From: CAYLJV01 sp964554215 | GTDB taxonomy: Archaea; Hadarchaeota; Hadarchaeia; Hadarchaeales; JAGGTB01 | Length of the DNA stretch: 16,651 bases | NCBI GenBank assembly: GCA_964554215.1 | Contig: CAZKND010000028.1 | Coordinates: 1-16,651 of the forward strand | Direction: 5' to 3' | Shown here: piece after piece, positions 14,505 through 16,651 of the stretch | How positions within the stretch are numbered: the first letter of the stretch is position 1 | Layout of the letters: each line of letters begins with the position of its first letter | The notes under the pieces: model-generated | The model's input: only the letters and a program-made list of their open reading frames with translations | Database searches by the model: none | Told to the model about the DNA's origin: nothing | Made by a program: the position numbers and the translations under genes

Positions 14505-14518
14505 GTTTATTTAAATCT
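14505..14518 (-). promoter_or_regulatory. Box A for the PHP metallohydrolase gene
   Basis: On the minus strand AGATTTAAATAAAC is centred about 39 nt before ATG 14472, with the GAGGGG ribosome site between them. Confidence 0.42.
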
Positions 14519-14982
14519 TGTTTGGTCAGTAAGAAAACAAGACAACTTCTAAAATAAATCACCTCAAATATATCTGGCCTATTTCAGAAAGTCAAAAAAT
14601 CAAGCCCCTTCGACATCCTCTTTCAAAAAAAATATGTGTCCAAATAAATCCTATATAACTCTATTAAGGAATATAGCAATGGCGATATGAAATTTGAAAA
14701 ATAAAAAATGACTTTGCTAATACTTTTTTGTTATCCCTAGCTTCAATTTCATTTCTCTTATTTCAACCTATAGAAACCTCAACAGAGAAAAATAAAGTCC
14801 CCATTTGTTTTCTCAGAAGATGAAAGTCGTCATGACACAGGAAATTTGGTCTTTCTCTTTTTACGTAAAACCACCGGAAAGAGCAAAATATAGCAACAGT
14901 GCTCCATTATTACTTAAGAGAAAATAAATATAGATAACGAAAAAGAAATCGATTTTCTGACTCCTACAAAGAAAATAAAATC
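14519..14982. other. Long intergenic stretch without a convincing gene
   Basis: About 460 AT-rich bases between the UbiA stop and the PHP promoter. Frames on both strands are short; the longest plausible ones are a 35-codon frame from ATG 14820 (+) and a 25-codon frame on the minus strand near 14910, neither with a ribosome site or a family motif. Two perfect palindromes are present, GTCATGAC (14829-14836) and TTTTACGTAAAA (14859-14870). A segment at 14887-14904 resembles an IS6-type terminal repeat. A small RNA or a decayed mobile element could be here, but nothing proves it. Confidence 0.5.
14938..14950 (-). terminator. Possible T-rich terminator after the UbiA gene
   Basis: Read on the minus strand, TTTCTTTTT lies about 35 nt beyond the UbiA stop codon, followed by further T-rich sequence. 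This fits oligo-T termination in archaea. Confidence 0.35.
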
Positions 14983-16512
14983 CTACCAAATTACAATAAG
15001 CAAAATTATCAAGAGCATTGTATGAATTATAAAAATCGGTTTCTCACTGTAATTCTCCCTATTTACAAAATAAAATTGTAGGAAACCAAAAACAATCGAC
15101 ACCAAAAGCAGATATAAATTACTTACCACCAAAAAATATATCGAAATGTAAGCCACAAAGAGGAAAAAACCAATAACCAACTTACTTCTCCTAAGGCCCA
15201 AAACAGTGGGAAGAGTCTTCACTCCCACCTTTTTATCTCCTTTATAATCCTTCAAATCACCTGCATTGAATGCAGCCGTGAAAAACACCATCAAGAAAAA
15301 TATCACTTGAGAAGGAAAATCATAAACCGATAAATGTGATACATGGCAAAACCCAGCAATAACCAAAATCAAAGAATTAAGCGATACTACGGCCCAAGAA
15401 AAAAACGGTACTCTCTTCAAACGCCAAGGCGGGGAAGAATACAAAAAATAATTTCCCATAAAAAGCGTAATAAAAAATGCCATCCTATAACTTATCGACA
15501 AAGCAAAAACTAGCGAAAGAACAAAAAAAACAAAAGCGAGCATCTTATACTTCCCCCTGGGTATACTCCCCGTAACAGAAGGTCTATCCTCATTTGAAAC
15601 CCTATCAATCTCATAATCTATGATATTATTCACAATCACCGAAAACAACCAAGCAAAACAAATAGAGATTGGAAAAAAAATCCAAAAAAACAGACCCGAC
15701 TGAGTAAGCTGATAAGAAAACTCAACGGAAAAAAATGACTTGAAAACCCCCACCCCAAAAATAACCATGAGAATAAAATGGGCCAACCTGAAAGGTCTAA
15801 TATCCCTTAAAATTTCAAAAAAATATTTTCTCCTATAAAATAAAAACACAACTATACTCTCCAAAAATATCAAAAACAGAAAGAAATTCCTAATCATTAT
15901 GGAATTAACATTTGCACCGCTCAAACCAAAAATAGTTAAAAACCCTTCATAAACAAAAGGAATAGACACGGAAATAAAAATTAATGCATACGCTAAAAAA
16001 GTGAAAAATAAACTTCTTAACCTACCTTTGTTTTTAACTCTGAAATAAGTAAAGGTGCCTATAAGAATCACAAAGAATTCTATTTTTAACCCCCAGGAAA
16101 TACCAGTAAATGAATAAGAACCAAAAAACGTGAAAAATTCTCTCAAAAGATTTATATTATGATGTGGCTCCATATATCCCATGTTTGACCCACCATTTAA
16201 TATTAAATCAAAAATTGGAGGTAAAACAGATATAAAGAACACTGTCAAAAGCGTTTTAGAAATCTTTTCTATCTCTTCTCTCGTAGCAATATAGTAGAGG
16301 ATTACAAAAGCCAATAATACAAAAATATAAAAAGCGTACCATTGAGAGAATAAACGAAAACTAATTGGTGTATTCCCAGAAAATACCTCCAAAAAGCTCC
16401 TCAATGTTATAGCTGCAAAAAAAGATGCTATATAAAGAATTAAGTGGTTTTCTGGACTTTCTACTCTTTCTATCAAACCTCTAATCTTTGACTCAAAATT
16501 TAAAAAATTCAA
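14983..16512 (-). CDS. UbiA-family prenyltransferase with N-terminal multi-helix extension
   Basis: A 509-residue polytopic membrane protein. The C-terminal half (about 240-509) is a UbiA intramembrane prenyltransferase. Its first Asp motif is N295-N-I-I-D299-YEI-D303-RVSN-E-D309-RP, the second D419-LK-D422-YKG-D426-KKVGVKTLP, and YSSPPWRLKR lies between them. Such enzymes move isoprenoid chains onto aromatic rings or onto geranylgeranylglyceryl phosphate; the acceptor here is unknown. Residues 1-240 add about six further hydrophobic helices, which typical UbiA proteins of about 280-300 residues lack. Start TTG 16512 is supported by AGGTG six bases upstream; no ATG nearby fits. It is more AT-rich than its neighbours, with many Phe, Ile and Lys codons, partly because it is a membrane protein. 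No co-transcribed neighbour is visible. Confidence 0.87.
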   Translation of the reverse strand: MNFLNFESKIRGLIERVESPENHLILYIASFFAAITLRSFLEVFSGNTPISFRLFSQWYAFYIFVLLAFVILYYIATREEIEKISKTLLTVFFISVLPPIFDLILNGGSNMGYMEPHHNINLLREFFTFFGSYSFTGISWGLKIEFFVILIGTFTYFRVKNKGRLRSLFFTFLAYALIFISVSIPFVYEGFLTIFGLSGANVNSIMIRNFFLFLIFLESIVVFLFYRRKYFFEILRDIRPFRLAHFILMVIFGVGVFKSFFSVEFSYQLTQSGLFFWIFFPISICFAWLFSVIVNNIIDYEIDRVSNEDRPSVTGSIPRGKYKMLAFVFFVLSLVFALSISYRMAFFITLFMGNYFLYSSPPWRLKRVPFFSWAVVSLNSLILVIAGFCHVSHLSVYDFPSQVIFFLMVFFTAAFNAGDLKDYKGDKKVGVKTLPTVLGLRRSKLVIGFFLFVAYISIYFLVVSNLYLLLVSIVFGFLQFYFVNRENYSEKPIFIIHTMLLIILLIVIW

Positions 16513-16651
16513 CTGCTACACCTATATCTAATCAATATTATTTCTATACAAAACTTAAGCTTACCGGGCCATCAATAAAAGAATCTAAAGAAAATGCCAA
16601 AAATACCTATGCCGAAATCAATTCTAAAAATTAAAATGGCAAGCCCCGGGC

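Noticed and set aside
16594..16651. Frame beginning ATG CCA AAA at the right edge, open to the end (MPKIPMPKS...)
   Set aside because: Only 19 codons are visible, with no convincing ribosome site or box A and no recognisable motif. It may be the start of a gene cut by the edge, but cannot be supported.
16634..16651. GC-rich GGCAAGCCCCGGGC at the right edge as the end of a tRNA gene
   Set aside because: The fragment is too short to show a T-arm. The acceptor stem it would imply begins with an unusual base, so a tRNA cannot be claimed.

Overview
The window is archaeal. It carries an archaeal-type TFB, the RNA polymerase K (Rpb6) subunit, an archaeal FEN-1, a tetraether lipid synthase-like radical SAM protein and a geranylgeranyl reductase-family flavoprotein. 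AT-rich box A (TATA) elements precede several genes, and internal genes use purine-rich Shine-Dalgarno sites. Proteins are rich in Glu and Asp, and TTG/GTG starts are frequent (fen, pcm, the epimerase, the UbiA protein). This fits a euryarchaeal lineage, possibly one from saline habitats such as MSBL1 or Methanonatronarchaeia, but the lineage is a guess. A run of 10 Ns at 8340-8349 shows that this is a draft assembly. The left edge cuts a gene. The window may be a whole contig.

Layout. 1-2922 (+): the 3' part of a Tes-like radical SAM gene, then rpoK and fen. 2923-3810 (-): pcm, which meets fen end to end with no spacer, preceded by an unlisted 54-codon Trm112-like zinc protein gene. 3956-4717 (+): a family 2 glycosyltransferase whose 3' end overlaps a convergent NAD-dependent sugar epimerase gene by 23 bp. 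4695-9619 (-): a likely long transcription unit, read as GGR-like flavoprotein, MinD/ParA-like ATPase, Mut7-C ribonuclease, AMMECR1 protein, small coiled-coil protein, four-helix membrane protein, and sugar epimerase. 9790-13156 (+): a ribbon-helix-helix regulator, an FMN glutamate synthase-like enzyme and TFB, each with its own box A. 13195-14472 (-): a secreted or membrane-anchored PHP (CehA/McbA-like) metallohydrolase. 14473-14982: about 510 bp without a convincing gene. 14983-16512 (-): a UbiA-family prenyltransferase with an unusual N-terminal membrane extension.

How the genes fit together. Tes, the GGR-like protein and UbiA point to isoprenoid lipid or quinone chemistry. The epimerase and glycosyltransferase point to surface sugars or glycolipid head groups. 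rpoK, TFB and fen are transcription and replication housekeeping. I found no rRNA, tRNA, CRISPR array or intact insertion sequence, and no defence or secretion system. The best leads for undescribed biology are the N-terminal cysteine cluster and paired inverted repeats of the glutamate synthase-like gene, the coiled-coil/membrane protein pair, the divergent GGR, the extended UbiA protein and the Trm112-Pcm pairing.
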